Source of the DNA: Lachnospiraceae bacterium UBA4317 | GTDB taxonomy: Bacteria > Bacillota_A > Clostridia > Lachnospirales > Lachnospiraceae | Direction: 5' to 3' | Assembly (NCBI GenBank): GCA_002394525.1 | Contig: DGUF01000214.1 | Span: forward strand, 1,515 to 21,940 | DNA: 20,426 bases | Shown here: positions 1-7,858 of the stretch, piece after piece | Position numbering within the stretch: the stretch's first letter is position 1 | Layout: every line of letters begins with the position of its first letter | Made by a program: the position numbers and the translations under genes | Notes under the pieces: generated by a model | Seen by the model: the letters and a program-made list of their open reading frames with translations, nothing else | Databases searched by the model: none | Told to the model about the DNA's origin: nothing

Positions 1-1961
1 CTGGTCGCCTCGTCAAAGATCAGGATCCTGGGCTTTGGAGCGACGGCCCGGGCGATCATCAGCCTCTGCTTCTGTCCGCCGGAAATGCCTCCCTGGCCCT
101 CGCTGATCAGGGTCTGCATGCCCATGGGCATGGCCCGGATATCGTCGGCGATCCCGGCCATCTCGGCCGCCTCCCAGGCCTGGTCCATGGTCAGCTGGGG
201 GGCTGAGATCACGATATTGGAATAGATGTCCCCCTGGAAGAGGCCGCCGTCCTGGGTCACCGCACCGATCTTTCTGCGCAGGGAGTGGAGGTCGATCCTG
301 CTCATGTCCTTGCCGTCATAGTAGATCGCACCCTTTTCCGGCTTCTCAAATCCCAGCAGCAGGCGGACCAGGGTGCTCTTGCCGCAGCCGGTCCTGCCGA
401 CAAGGGCGACATATTCGCCGGCCCGGATCTTGAGGTCCATGTCGTCCACGACATAGGGCATGCTGTCATTGTAGCGGAAACAGACATTGCTGAGCTCGAT
501 CGATCCCGACACGCTGGTCAGGATCTCCTTGCCCTCCGCCATCTCCGGCTCCGCCTTGAGGAAGGGCTCGGCCATCTCCAGGACCGGCTTGATCTGGGCG
601 ATCTCCAGGACGATGCCGGCCAGGGAGGAAAAGGCTCCCATCAGCATGCCGTAGGCCGCGTTGAAGGCCAGGTATTCGGAGGGCGTCACCCGGGTCTGCA
701 CCGCGATGTAGTAGATCACGATGGTCCCGGCCAGGGACACGGCCGTCTGGATCGTGGAATTGATCCGGATAAACATGGGGGGATTGTAGGTCATGGCCGC
801 GCCCTTTGAGTAGGCCTCGGCCCATTTCGCGAAGGCCCTCTTCTCGGCGCCCGCCAGCTTGATCTTCTGGACACCGGTGATCAGGGCATAGGTCAAACCG
901 CTCTCCTTGACGTTGTACTCCATGGTCTCCCTTCTGCGCCTCATTTCCATGAGGGTCGTGAGCAGGGTGATGACCACGGTGACGACGACGATCGTGATGG
1001 CGGGGACTGTCAGGGCCGGCGCGTACTGAAAGATCCTCGTGATATAGAGGAGGGAGGTCAGGGAGCTCAGGCCGGTCGACAGGACCGTTCCCATCAGCAG
1101 GGAGCAAAGCTGGTTGACCGACTGGCTTCTGCTGGAGAGCTCACCGGAGCTGTACTTTTTAAAGAAGGGGGCCGGCAGGCTCAGCAGCCGCATCATCATG
1201 GCCGAGTCCACCGGAATGGAGGTCTTGGTCTGGAGCCTGGTCTGGGCCAGGTTGTTGGCTGTATCCAGAAGCCTCCCCGACACCGCTATGCAGACCATAA
1301 AGACGGCCGTCCCCCACAGGAGAGAGACATTGCCGCTCTCCATGACGAAGCTCGTCAGGATCTTGGTGACGCCCGGCATCATCATGCCGACCGAGGTGGC
1401 CAGCAGGGACAGGCCCAGGATCATGGCGAAGTCCCCGAACCCCAGGCAGCCCTTGAGATAGAGCAGAAGGTCCGGGATCCCGATGGCCCTGAGGGGGAGG
1501 GGCTTGTAGAAGCAGATCGCCTCTTTGGCGAACTGGCCCGCGTTGCCGCTGTTGACGGAGACCCTGCCGCCGGCTCCGTCGCTGTGCCAGTAACCCATGA
1601 ACTCCCCGGGCAAAAGAGCCACGGGCAGTCCGTCCTCCCTGCGGAAGGCGATCACAGGCCCGAAGCCGTCCTTGTACCACTTATCCTTCAATTCGATCCG
1701 CCTGTACATGAGGCCGTGGGGCCTCAGGGCGTATTCCAGCTGGTCCTCCGGCTCCTTGACGGAATCCGGTATTTCCGCCGGCTTGAAGTGGTAATATTTC
1801 AATATTTCATCGATCGCATGCTTCGTGACGATCCGTTCATCCGCCAGCGAGCCGGCATCTTTGCTGCCGACGACCACAGAGGCCATCCTGATGATCGATT
1901 CCTCGAACACATCCTGGTCGTGCTGCTTTCTCTGCCTGATCTGTTCATCAAACCAACCCAA
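1..1961 (-). CDS. NHLM-type ABC exporter, permease/ATP-binding protein (3' end outside window)
   Basis: Half or whole ABC exporter of the NHLM bacteriocin system type; it would move a peptide out of the cytoplasm using ATP. 653 complete codons are visible and the frame is open to the window edge, so the C-terminus (H-loop, D-loop end) is missing. Residues 1-150 are a soluble N-terminal region starting GWFDEQIRQRK, which I recognise as typical of this family. Hydrophobic helices lie between about 175 and 450. The ATPase domain has Walker A GRTGCGKST at 522-530, Q-loop Q570, signature ISGGQ at 626-630 and Walker B RILIFDE at 645-651. The start is a TTG at 1961, chosen because AAAGGAGGT ends 6 nt upstream and the family N-terminus begins right there; no ATG fits. 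It follows the C39 exporter gene by 23 nt in the same operon. Family membership is confident; the cargo is unknown. Confidence 0.9.
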   Translation of the reverse strand, partial: MGWFDEQIRQRKQHDQDVFEESIIRMASVVVGSKDAGSLADERIVTKHAIDEILKYYHFKPAEIPDSVKEPEDQLEYALRPHGLMYRRIELKDKWYKDGFGPVIAFRREDGLPVALLPGEFMGYWHSDGAGGRVSVNSGNAGQFAKEAICFYKPLPLRAIGIPDLLLYLKGCLGFGDFAMILGLSLLATSVGMMMPGVTKILTSFVMESGNVSLLWGTAVFMVCIAVSGRLLDTANNLAQTRLQTKTSIPVDSAMMMRLLSLPAPFFKKYSSGELSSRSQSVNQLCSLLMGTVLSTGLSSLTSLLYITRIFQYAPALTVPAITIVVVTVVITLLTTLMEMRRRRETMEYNVKESGLTYALITGVQKIKLAGAEKRAFAKWAEAYSKGAAMTYNPPMFIRINSTIQTAVSLAGTIVIYYIAVQTRVTPSEYLAFNAAYGMLMGAFSSLAGIVLEIAQIKPVLEMAEPFLKAEPEMAEGKEILTSVSGSIELSNVCFRYNDSMPYVVDDMDLKIRAGEYVALVGRTGCGKSTLVRLLLGFEKPEKGAIYYDGKDMSRIDLHSLRRKIGAVTQDGGLFQGDIYSNIVISAPQLTMDQAWEAAEMAGIADDIRAMPMGMQTLISEGQGGISGGQKQRLMIARAVAPKPRILIFDEAT

Positions 1962-1984
1962 TCCGGTACCTCCTTTCCCTTTTT

Positions 1985-4162
1985 TCAGTCATTTGAGATC
2001 AGCTCGGCGTAGTGTCCTCCGCTGGCATACAGTTCTTCATGTGTTCCGCGCTCCACGACCTTGCCGTGGTCCAGGACGATGATCTCGTCGCAGTCCCGGA
2101 TGGTCGACAGGCGGTGGGCGATGACGATGCAGGTGATCCCGCGTTCCTTGACAGCCTTGACCAGCTCGTATTCCGTCTTGGCATCCAGGGCGCTCGTCGC
2201 CTCGTCCATGATGATGATGGAGGGGTCCTGGGCCAGGACGCGGGCGATCTCCAGCCGCTGTCTCTGACCGCCGGACAGGTCTTTGCCGCCCTCGATCAGC
2301 CTGCCCTGGTAGCCGTCCTTCCGCTTCATGATATCGTCGTGGATCTGGGCATCTCTGGCCGCCATGATGATCTCAAAGTCCTCGATGGAGTCGTCCCACA
2401 TCCGGATATTGTTGGCGATGGTATCCTCAAAGAGGATGATATCCTGGTCGACGACCGCCAGGGAGCCCGTGAAGACGCTGCGGTCGATCTCGTCGATTCT
2501 TTTCCCGTCAAAGAGGATCTCGCCGCTCCAGGGCAGATAGAGGCCCGAGATCAGCTTGGCCAGGGTGCTCTTGCCGCAGCCCGAGGTGCCGACGAAGGCG
2601 ACCCGGGTGCCGGGCTCCATGGTCATGGAGAAATTCTCGATCAGGGGACTCCCCAGCCGGGAATAGCCGAAGGTCACGTTTTTGAGCTCGACCTTTCCGG
2701 TCAGCTTATGGTAATCCTTACCATCCGTGAGAGGCTCGTCCCTGACATGCACATCGTCCGGATACTGCATGACATCCTCGACCCGCTCCATCTCCGTCCG
2801 CATCTCCTGGAGGGTCTGGCCCGCGGAGACCAGGGTCATGGCAGGCTCCATAAACCTGGACAGAAAGCCCTGGAAGAGCAGGATGGAGCCCAGGGAGAAT
2901 TTCCCCTGCATGGTGAGCTGGACACCGATGACCAGGACGGCATAGTCCGCGATCGTGGAAAAGAAGGCGGGAATGACACCCAGAAAGGCCTCGACCCGGG
3001 CGGCCTTGACCTCCTGGGAATTGACCGACGCCTGGTAGCCGGCCCATTTTTCAAAAAATCCGTTCTCGGCGCCGCTGGCCTTGATGGTCTCCGCCATCTG
3101 GATACCGGAGACAGTCGCGGCGGCCAGCTTGCCCGCATCCCTCATCTGGACGCGGGTCACGTTGATCCTCTGGTTGGAGATGATCCGGCCGACAAAGGCA
3201 TTGATCACCAGGGTGGAGATACCGACCAGGGTCAGCAGGGGGCTGAAGCGCAGCATAAAGACCAGGTAGACCACCATCATGATGGAATTGAGCACCAGCG
3301 GGGTCAGGGTATCCACGATCGTGCCCGCTATATCGGCGTTGGTCTCCTGCCTCATCTGGATATCGCCGGCCATTCTCTGGGAAAAGAATTCCATGGGGAG
3401 CTTGAGCACCTTCCACATATAGGTGGAATTGCCGATCACCGCCATCTTGCCGTTGATCTTGAGGGCATAGATATACTGGGCCGCCCCGACGACCAGCTGC
3501 AGGATCCCGACTCCTGCCAGGAGAATGATAAAGGGCATGAGAAGCTCCCTGTTCTCCCCCGTCAGAAGGCGGTCCATATAGAAGCGGGTAAAGCCCGGGT
3601 TGATGATCCCGAACAGATAGGAGATCAGGGTGGTCATGATGACAAAGGTCACCGCCGGCCCCGCGCCCCTCAGCCTGTTCATGGCAAATTCCAGGGTGCT
3701 CTTGCGCTTGCCGCCCGGCTGGAATGTTTCGGAGGGCTCCATGAGCAGAGCGATCCCCGTGAAGGACTCGTCAAATTCCTCCATGGTGACCCTGATATTT
3801 CCGCGCGCGGGGTCATTGAGATAGACATAGTTTCCCTGAAATCCGCAGCAGACGACAAAATGGTTGAAATTCCAGTGCACGATGCAGGGAAAGATCCCGT
3901 TCTCCCGCAGGCTCTCGGGCTCAAAGCGGTAGCCGTTGGCATCCAGCCCGTAGTTTCTGGCGGCATAGAGGATATTTTTTGCATTGGAACCGTCCCTGGA
4001 CACGCCGCAGTCAAGGCGGACCTGCTCCAGGGGGATCCACTTCTGATAATAGGCCAGGATCATGGCCAGGCAGGCGGCGCCGCACTCAAGGGCCTCCAGC
4101 TGCATGACGACCGGGACCTTCGCTCTGCCTTTCCGGACCGGCTGTACAATCGTATTGCTCAA
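1985..4162 (-). CDS. NHLM-type peptidase C39 / ABC exporter (bifunctional leader peptidase and ATPase)
   Basis: A 725-residue peptidase-containing ABC transporter. Residues about 15-140 form a C39 peptidase domain with the expected triad in place: Cys27 in LECGAAC, His101 in NHFVV and Asp117 in LNDPARG. This domain would cut a precursor leader after a double-Gly-type site on the cytoplasmic side. A six-helix transporter domain spans about 165-450. The ATPase domain carries Walker A GTSGCGKST at 525-533, LSGGQ at 629-633, Walker B IIIMDE at 649-654 and the H-loop His683. Length and layout fit the family. The start is TTG at 4162, 9 nt after GGGAGG; the gap to the preceding gene is 18 nt. With the next gene it would form a two-ABC NHLM exporter. 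All motifs look intact, so it is likely functional; the precursor it processes is not in this window. Confidence 0.95.
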   Translation of the reverse strand: MSNTIVQPVRKGRAKVPVVMQLEALECGAACLAMILAYYQKWIPLEQVRLDCGVSRDGSNAKNILYAARNYGLDANGYRFEPESLRENGIFPCIVHWNFNHFVVCCGFQGNYVYLNDPARGNIRVTMEEFDESFTGIALLMEPSETFQPGGKRKSTLEFAMNRLRGAGPAVTFVIMTTLISYLFGIINPGFTRFYMDRLLTGENRELLMPFIILLAGVGILQLVVGAAQYIYALKINGKMAVIGNSTYMWKVLKLPMEFFSQRMAGDIQMRQETNADIAGTIVDTLTPLVLNSIMMVVYLVFMLRFSPLLTLVGISTLVINAFVGRIISNQRINVTRVQMRDAGKLAAATVSGIQMAETIKASGAENGFFEKWAGYQASVNSQEVKAARVEAFLGVIPAFFSTIADYAVLVIGVQLTMQGKFSLGSILLFQGFLSRFMEPAMTLVSAGQTLQEMRTEMERVEDVMQYPDDVHVRDEPLTDGKDYHKLTGKVELKNVTFGYSRLGSPLIENFSMTMEPGTRVAFVGTSGCGKSTLAKLISGLYLPWSGEILFDGKRIDEIDRSVFTGSLAVVDQDIILFEDTIANNIRMWDDSIEDFEIIMAARDAQIHDDIMKRKDGYQGRLIEGGKDLSGGQRQRLEIARVLAQDPSIIIMDEATSALDAKTEYELVKAVKERGITCIVIAHRLSTIRDCDEIIVLDHGKVVERGTHEELYASGGHYAELISND

Positions 4163-4180
4163 AATGAAAAGCCTCCCCTG

Positions 4181-4600
4181 TCAGTTGAATAAGAGCTGTA
4201 TGATCTTTGTCTGTCTATATCCCACCTTGACATCGTAGGTTCCGTCCGGGACATCGGCGCTGGCCGCGGCGATCGTCCGCCCGGCCGCGTCCCTGCCGAC
4301 CGATTTGACTGTCGTCTGTTCATTCCCGACTGTCACGGTCATGCCGGTCTCGATATTAGCCGCGGTCCTCTCATCCTCAAAGGAAATCGTGAGGACGCCC
4401 CCCTCAGCCTTGGCCGTCCCGTTCGCGTAGCTCTGGATCACGGCAAAATTGCTCCAGATCAGGAGTCCCGCCAGGAGCAGGATCACAGCGCCCAGGATCA
4501 GCCAGGTGGAGGGATTTGTGACACGCAGGTAGTCGTTGAGCTCCTCCGGAGAAGACAGCCGGTCCATATTTTTTTTCCTGAAGATCGAGTTGTTTTCCAT
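4181..4600 (-). CDS. Short NHLM-type HlyD-like membrane protein (mini adaptor)
   Basis: A 139-residue protein with one membrane helix at about 32-51 and a charged N-terminus whose pattern (FRKKNMDRLSSPEELNDYLR, then TNPSTWL) resembles the start of NHLM bacteriocin secretion proteins of the HlyD type. After the helix only about 85 residues follow: a beta-rich stretch (GGVLTISFEDERTAANIETG onward) that could be a minimal barrel-sandwich domain. The long coiled-coil hairpin of normal HlyD adaptors is absent. The start ATG at 4600 has GGAGG 7 nt upstream. It sits 18 nt before the C39 exporter gene and 18 nt after the phosphatase gene, so it is probably a partner of the exporter. The role as adaptor is inferred from position and the N-terminal resemblance; it could also be a regulatory subunit. 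Confidence 0.7.
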   Translation of the reverse strand: MENNSIFRKKNMDRLSSPEELNDYLRVTNPSTWLILGAVILLLAGLLIWSNFAVIQSYANGTAKAEGGVLTISFEDERTAANIETGMTVTVGNEQTTVKSVGRDAAGRTIAAASADVPDGTYDVKVGYRQTKIIQLLFN

Positions 4601-4618
4601 ATCTCTGCCTCCCCCCGC

Positions 4619-7210
4619 TTAAAAATCCTTGCGGATCGTCAGAATATTCTGTCCGTACTTGTAGGTGTATTCCATGACATCCACGCTCTTTTTGACCATG
4701 AAGATCCCCAGACCGCCGATCTGCCTCTCTTCCGCGGAGAGGGTGATATCGGGATCCAGCTTTTCCAGCGGATTGTAGGGCATGCCGCGGTCGGAGAAGG
4801 TCACCTTGATGGACCGGGGCTCCTCCTGGATCTCCGTCCGGATGGTCACGTCTCCGCTGCCGGGAGCATAGGCGTAGCTGGCAATGTTTACAAAAATCTC
4901 CTCGACTGCCACATCGATCTGCATCTGATGCTTCATAGAGCAGCCGCGCTCCTCCAGCTGACCGTCAATGAAGTCCAGTACCTGCTGCAGATTCTCTGTT
5001 TTCGCTTCCAATACCAGCTCCTTCATAACAATCTCCTTGTTATTCTGAGGTCCATAATATTTCATACACAGCATCGTGATATCATCGAACTGAACAGCGT
5101 CCTTCACAAAGGCCTGGATCCCATTCATGACATTCCTCAGGACCTTTTCAGGCGCTGCGTCCGGCTCCCTGTTGAGGGCCTGCAGCATGCGGTCCGTGCC
5201 GAAGAGCTCCTCCTCGCTGCTGGTCGCCTCGGCGACTCCGTCCGTGTAGACAAAGAGGCTGTCGCCGGGGTGGAGCTCGAAGGTATGCTCGCGGAAGCGG
5301 ATGCCGGAGATGGCGCCGACCGCGGGGGAATGGCGGTAGGTGATCAGCTCATAGCCTCCGCCGGCCCGCCGGATCACAGGGTGCTCGTGGCCCGCGTTGG
5401 CCGCGATCCCCTTGCCTGTGGAGATCTCCAGTATGCCCAGCCAGACCGTGACAAACATCTCGACCTCGTTTCCCTCGGTCAGCTGGTTGTTGACCCTGGA
5501 GAGGGCCATGGCCGGACTGTCCCCGCTCAGGACCCTGTTCTTGATCAGGATCTTGGCGATCATCATGAAGAGGGCCGCCGGAACGCCCTTGCCGGAGACA
5601 TCCGCCATGACCATGGCGATGTGGTCGTCGTCGACCAGGAAGAAGTCATAGAAGTCTCCGCCGACCTCCTTGGCCGGCTTCATGGTGGCATAGATATCAA
5701 ATTCCCTGCGCTCAGGGAAGGCCGGAAAGATGCTGGGAAGCTGGCTGGCCTGGATGGCCGTCGCCATGCTCAGCTCCGCTCCGATCCTCTCCTTTTCCGC
5801 CGTGATCTTTTTCACCTCGTCCACATACTGGACCGTGCGGGCGGACAGGGAGGCAAAGGCCTCCGCCAGGACCTCGATCTCATCGTCCGTCCTGTAGACA
5901 TCCTCCATGAAGAACTGGGGCGTTTTCCCGGTCAGCCCCGCGATCCGCCTGGTCATGATCCCCAGAGGCCTGACGATCCTTTTGGCCATAATCAGGACAC
6001 TGACCGTCCCGGTCACAAAGATCAGGAGCAGCAGCAGGAGGATGGTCCAGGTCGACCTGGAGAGGGCAGCCCTGTAATCGTCAGACGCATCCGCTAAAAT
6101 GGTGTCGTACTGCTTTTCCATTTCCCGCATGGACTGCTGCGTATATTCCTTGTCCACTACGGAGATGACGGCCCAGCCGACCGTATCCAAGCTGGCTCCC
6201 GCCGCATATTTTTCCTCTTCGCCCAGGCGGATGACTCTGACATCCGCGGTGCCTCCGAGGGCCTCTTTCACAAACTGTCCCAGCTCCTCATACTCCGACT
6301 CTCTGAGATCTTCCGCCGCATCCGCGGTCCGGACCTGGAAGATCCCGTCCTTTTCCGGAGAAAAGATCACATGGCCCTGCTGATTGACGACTGCGACAAA
6401 GCTTCCCTCCGACCCCGAGCTGTCGACAGATTCAGCCAGGTCGTCCAGAAAGAGGTCCGCACCGGCGATGGCAGCAATCCTTCCATCGACATATACAGGG
6501 GCCGCGCAGACGATGCCGGTCCTGCCCGTGAAGGTGTCGCTCTGGACATCCGAAAAGAAGGTCTTTCCCTCCTTCATCGTATCGGTATACCAGCCCCGCT
6601 GCCGCATGGGGATGGGGATTAGGTCCCCGTTTTCATCAAACTTCTCCTCGGGCCGGTCATCGACATAGACCATGGTCCCGCGTTCGGTGGCGATAAAAAA
6701 GGAATTGACATTGGCATCGGCATAGAGGGCCTCCAGAGTGCCCGACAGGTTGCCCAGAAGGCCGATCTCGGCCGCTGTCTCCTCCTCCCCGATGTCGACC
6801 CCCTCCTCGGTCAGAAGCTGGGTGCAGATCTGTCCCTTCCGGGAGGGATCCGGAAAGTCCACCTTCCTGGCACTGTAGCTGCCGGCATCGGCATAGAGCT
6901 CCGCCGTGTAGCCCGCCAGGAACTCCACCCTGCTCTTGAGATCATGAAAGATATTGTCCGCCACCGCGGCCTTCATGTTCACATCGTTGCCCAGAGTCCC
7001 CTCAATGACCTGCTGCATGGTCCTGCCGGAGATCTGTTCGATCGATTCCTTCTGCCGCAGGCTGGTCTCCTCCGTGACCCTGGTCAGGTTGCGGGACTGT
7101 ACCCCGATCACGGCCGTAAAGGCCCCTGTCACCAGGATCAACGTGAACAGAAACACGTTGAATATCTTGTTTTCGATCCCGCCCAGGACCAGATTCATCA
7201 CTTTTTTCAT
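4619..7210 (-). CDS. Membrane sensor - HAMP - SpoIIE-type phosphatase fused to RsbW-like ATPase domain
   Basis: An 863-residue signalling protein. A first helix (about 16-38) and a second (about 387-409) bracket an extracytoplasmic region of about 350 residues with dCache-like features (WYTD at 207-210, then GIVCAAPVY). HAMP follows at about 410-465. The PP2C/SpoIIE phosphatase domain (about 500-715) keeps its metal-binding acidic residues: GGDFYD at 517-522, MADVSGKG at 535-542, YTDG at 655-658 and FDD at 708-710. From 729 to the end is a GHKL ATPase like RsbW/SpoIIAB: N-box acidic Glu770/Glu771 with Asn775, FSDRGMP at 806-812 and GGLGIFMVK at 832-840. The family acts on STAS anti-anti-sigma proteins; the phosphatase reactivates and the kinase inactivates them. 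No STAS gene is in view. The ATG at 7210 overlaps the xpt stop by 4 nt (ATGA) and has no good ribosome site, so translational coupling is likely. Confidence 0.92.
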   Translation of the reverse strand: MKKVMNLVLGGIENKIFNVFLFTLILVTGAFTAVIGVQSRNLTRVTEETSLRQKESIEQISGRTMQQVIEGTLGNDVNMKAAVADNIFHDLKSRVEFLAGYTAELYADAGSYSARKVDFPDPSRKGQICTQLLTEEGVDIGEEETAAEIGLLGNLSGTLEALYADANVNSFFIATERGTMVYVDDRPEEKFDENGDLIPIPMRQRGWYTDTMKEGKTFFSDVQSDTFTGRTGIVCAAPVYVDGRIAAIAGADLFLDDLAESVDSSGSEGSFVAVVNQQGHVIFSPEKDGIFQVRTADAAEDLRESEYEELGQFVKEALGGTADVRVIRLGEEEKYAAGASLDTVGWAVISVVDKEYTQQSMREMEKQYDTILADASDDYRAALSRSTWTILLLLLLIFVTGTVSVLIMAKRIVRPLGIMTRRIAGLTGKTPQFFMEDVYRTDDEIEVLAEAFASLSARTVQYVDEVKKITAEKERIGAELSMATAIQASQLPSIFPAFPERREFDIYATMKPAKEVGGDFYDFFLVDDDHIAMVMADVSGKGVPAALFMMIAKILIKNRVLSGDSPAMALSRVNNQLTEGNEVEMFVTVWLGILEISTGKGIAANAGHEHPVIRRAGGGYELITYRHSPAVGAISGIRFREHTFELHPGDSLFVYTDGVAEATSSEEELFGTDRMLQALNREPDAAPEKVLRNVMNGIQAFVKDAVQFDDITMLCMKYYGPQNNKEIVMKELVLEAKTENLQQVLDFIDGQLEERGCSMKHQMQIDVAVEEIFVNIASYAYAPGSGDVTIRTEIQEEPRSIKVTFSDRGMPYNPLEKLDPDITLSAEERQIGGLGIFMVKKSVDVMEYTYKYGQNILTIRKDF
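5024..5038 (-). promoter_or_regulatory. Internal ribosome binding site and ATG for a separate kinase-domain product
   Basis: Inside the phosphatase/kinase gene, AAGGAG (5033-5038) lies exactly 6 nt before an in-frame ATG (5024-5026). Starting there would give a 135-residue protein equal to the RsbW-like domain, codons 729-863 (4619-5026). The new N-terminus, MKELVLEAKTENLQ, looks like that of free-standing family members. So the cell may make both a fused and a free anti-sigma-like kinase, or this is the trace of a recent gene fusion. The spacing and match are visible; use of the site is inference. Confidence 0.55.
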
Positions 7211-7791
7211 ATAGTATTTTCTCTGAAGACGAGCGTGCCGTCCTCCTTCATCTCATCCACGATCGCCAGGCTGTAGAGGTCATAGCCGGCTTCGCGCAGG
7301 TTCTTTCCTCCGCACTGGAAGCCCTTTTCGATGGCGATCCCGATGCCGGCCACCTGAGCGCCGGCCTGCCTGCAGATATCCAGAAGCCCCTGCACGGCTT
7401 TTCCGTTGGCCAGGAAGTCGTCAACGATCAGGACGGTGTCGTCCTCGTGCAGGTACTGCTTGGAAAGAGTCACAAGATTATCGACATTATAGGTAAAGGA
7501 ATGGACGATCGAGGTGTAGAGGTCCCCGTCCAGGTTCCTGCTCCTGGACTTTTTGGCAAAGACCACGGGGACGCCGAACTTGCGCGCCGCGGGAAAAGCG
7601 ACCGCGATCCCCGAGGATTCCACGGTCAGGACCCTTGTGATGTGCTTATCCCTGAAATGATCATAAAAAGCTTCCCCGATCTGCTCCAGAAGCCCTATAT
7701 CCAGCTGATGGTTGAGGAAGCTGTCCACCTTCAGTATTTCGCCCTCTCTGACCTGCCCGTCCTTTACGATCCTCTCTTCCAGAAAATTCAT
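7207..7791 (-). CDS. xpt: Xanthine phosphoribosyltransferase
   Basis: A 194-residue cytoplasmic enzyme of purine salvage that joins xanthine to PRPP, giving XMP. The PRPP-binding signature VLIVDDFLANGKA is at 120-132, and the upstream VESSGIAVAFPAA (57-69) and FAKKSRSRN (78-86) blocks match the Xpt/PurR-type group. Length matches the Bacillus/Clostridium enzyme. The ATG at 7791 has GGAGG 7 nt upstream. It lies 67 nt after trpS and its stop overlaps the start of the sensor phosphatase by 4 nt, so this housekeeping gene heads or joins the export operon. I looked for a purine riboswitch before it and found no room or conserved core. A salvage role is confident; a regulatory role for the neighbours is not shown. 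Confidence 0.95.
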   Translation of the reverse strand: MNFLEERIVKDGQVREGEILKVDSFLNHQLDIGLLEQIGEAFYDHFRDKHITRVLTVESSGIAVAFPAARKFGVPVVFAKKSRSRNLDGDLYTSIVHSFTYNVDNLVTLSKQYLHEDDTVLIVDDFLANGKAVQGLLDICRQAGAQVAGIGIAIEKGFQCGGKNLREAGYDLYSLAIVDEMKEDGTLVFRENTI

Positions 7792-7858
7792 GCGTATTCC
7801 TCCCTGCTGTATAAAAATCCTGCTGTCATGCCGTAAATATTCCGAGGGGTAAAAGGTC

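Noticed and set aside
2012..4192. Long plus-strand open frame (726 codons) opposite the C39 exporter
   Set aside because: It is the shadow of the exporter gene: rich in Asp/His/Gly with no domain, no ribosome site, and the opposite strand has an intact ABC transporter.
7792..7858. Purine riboswitch or separate promoter before xpt
   Set aside because: Only 67 nt, no conserved purine aptamer core. A TTTACG-N18-TATACA pair exists, but its start point would cut into the ribosome site.
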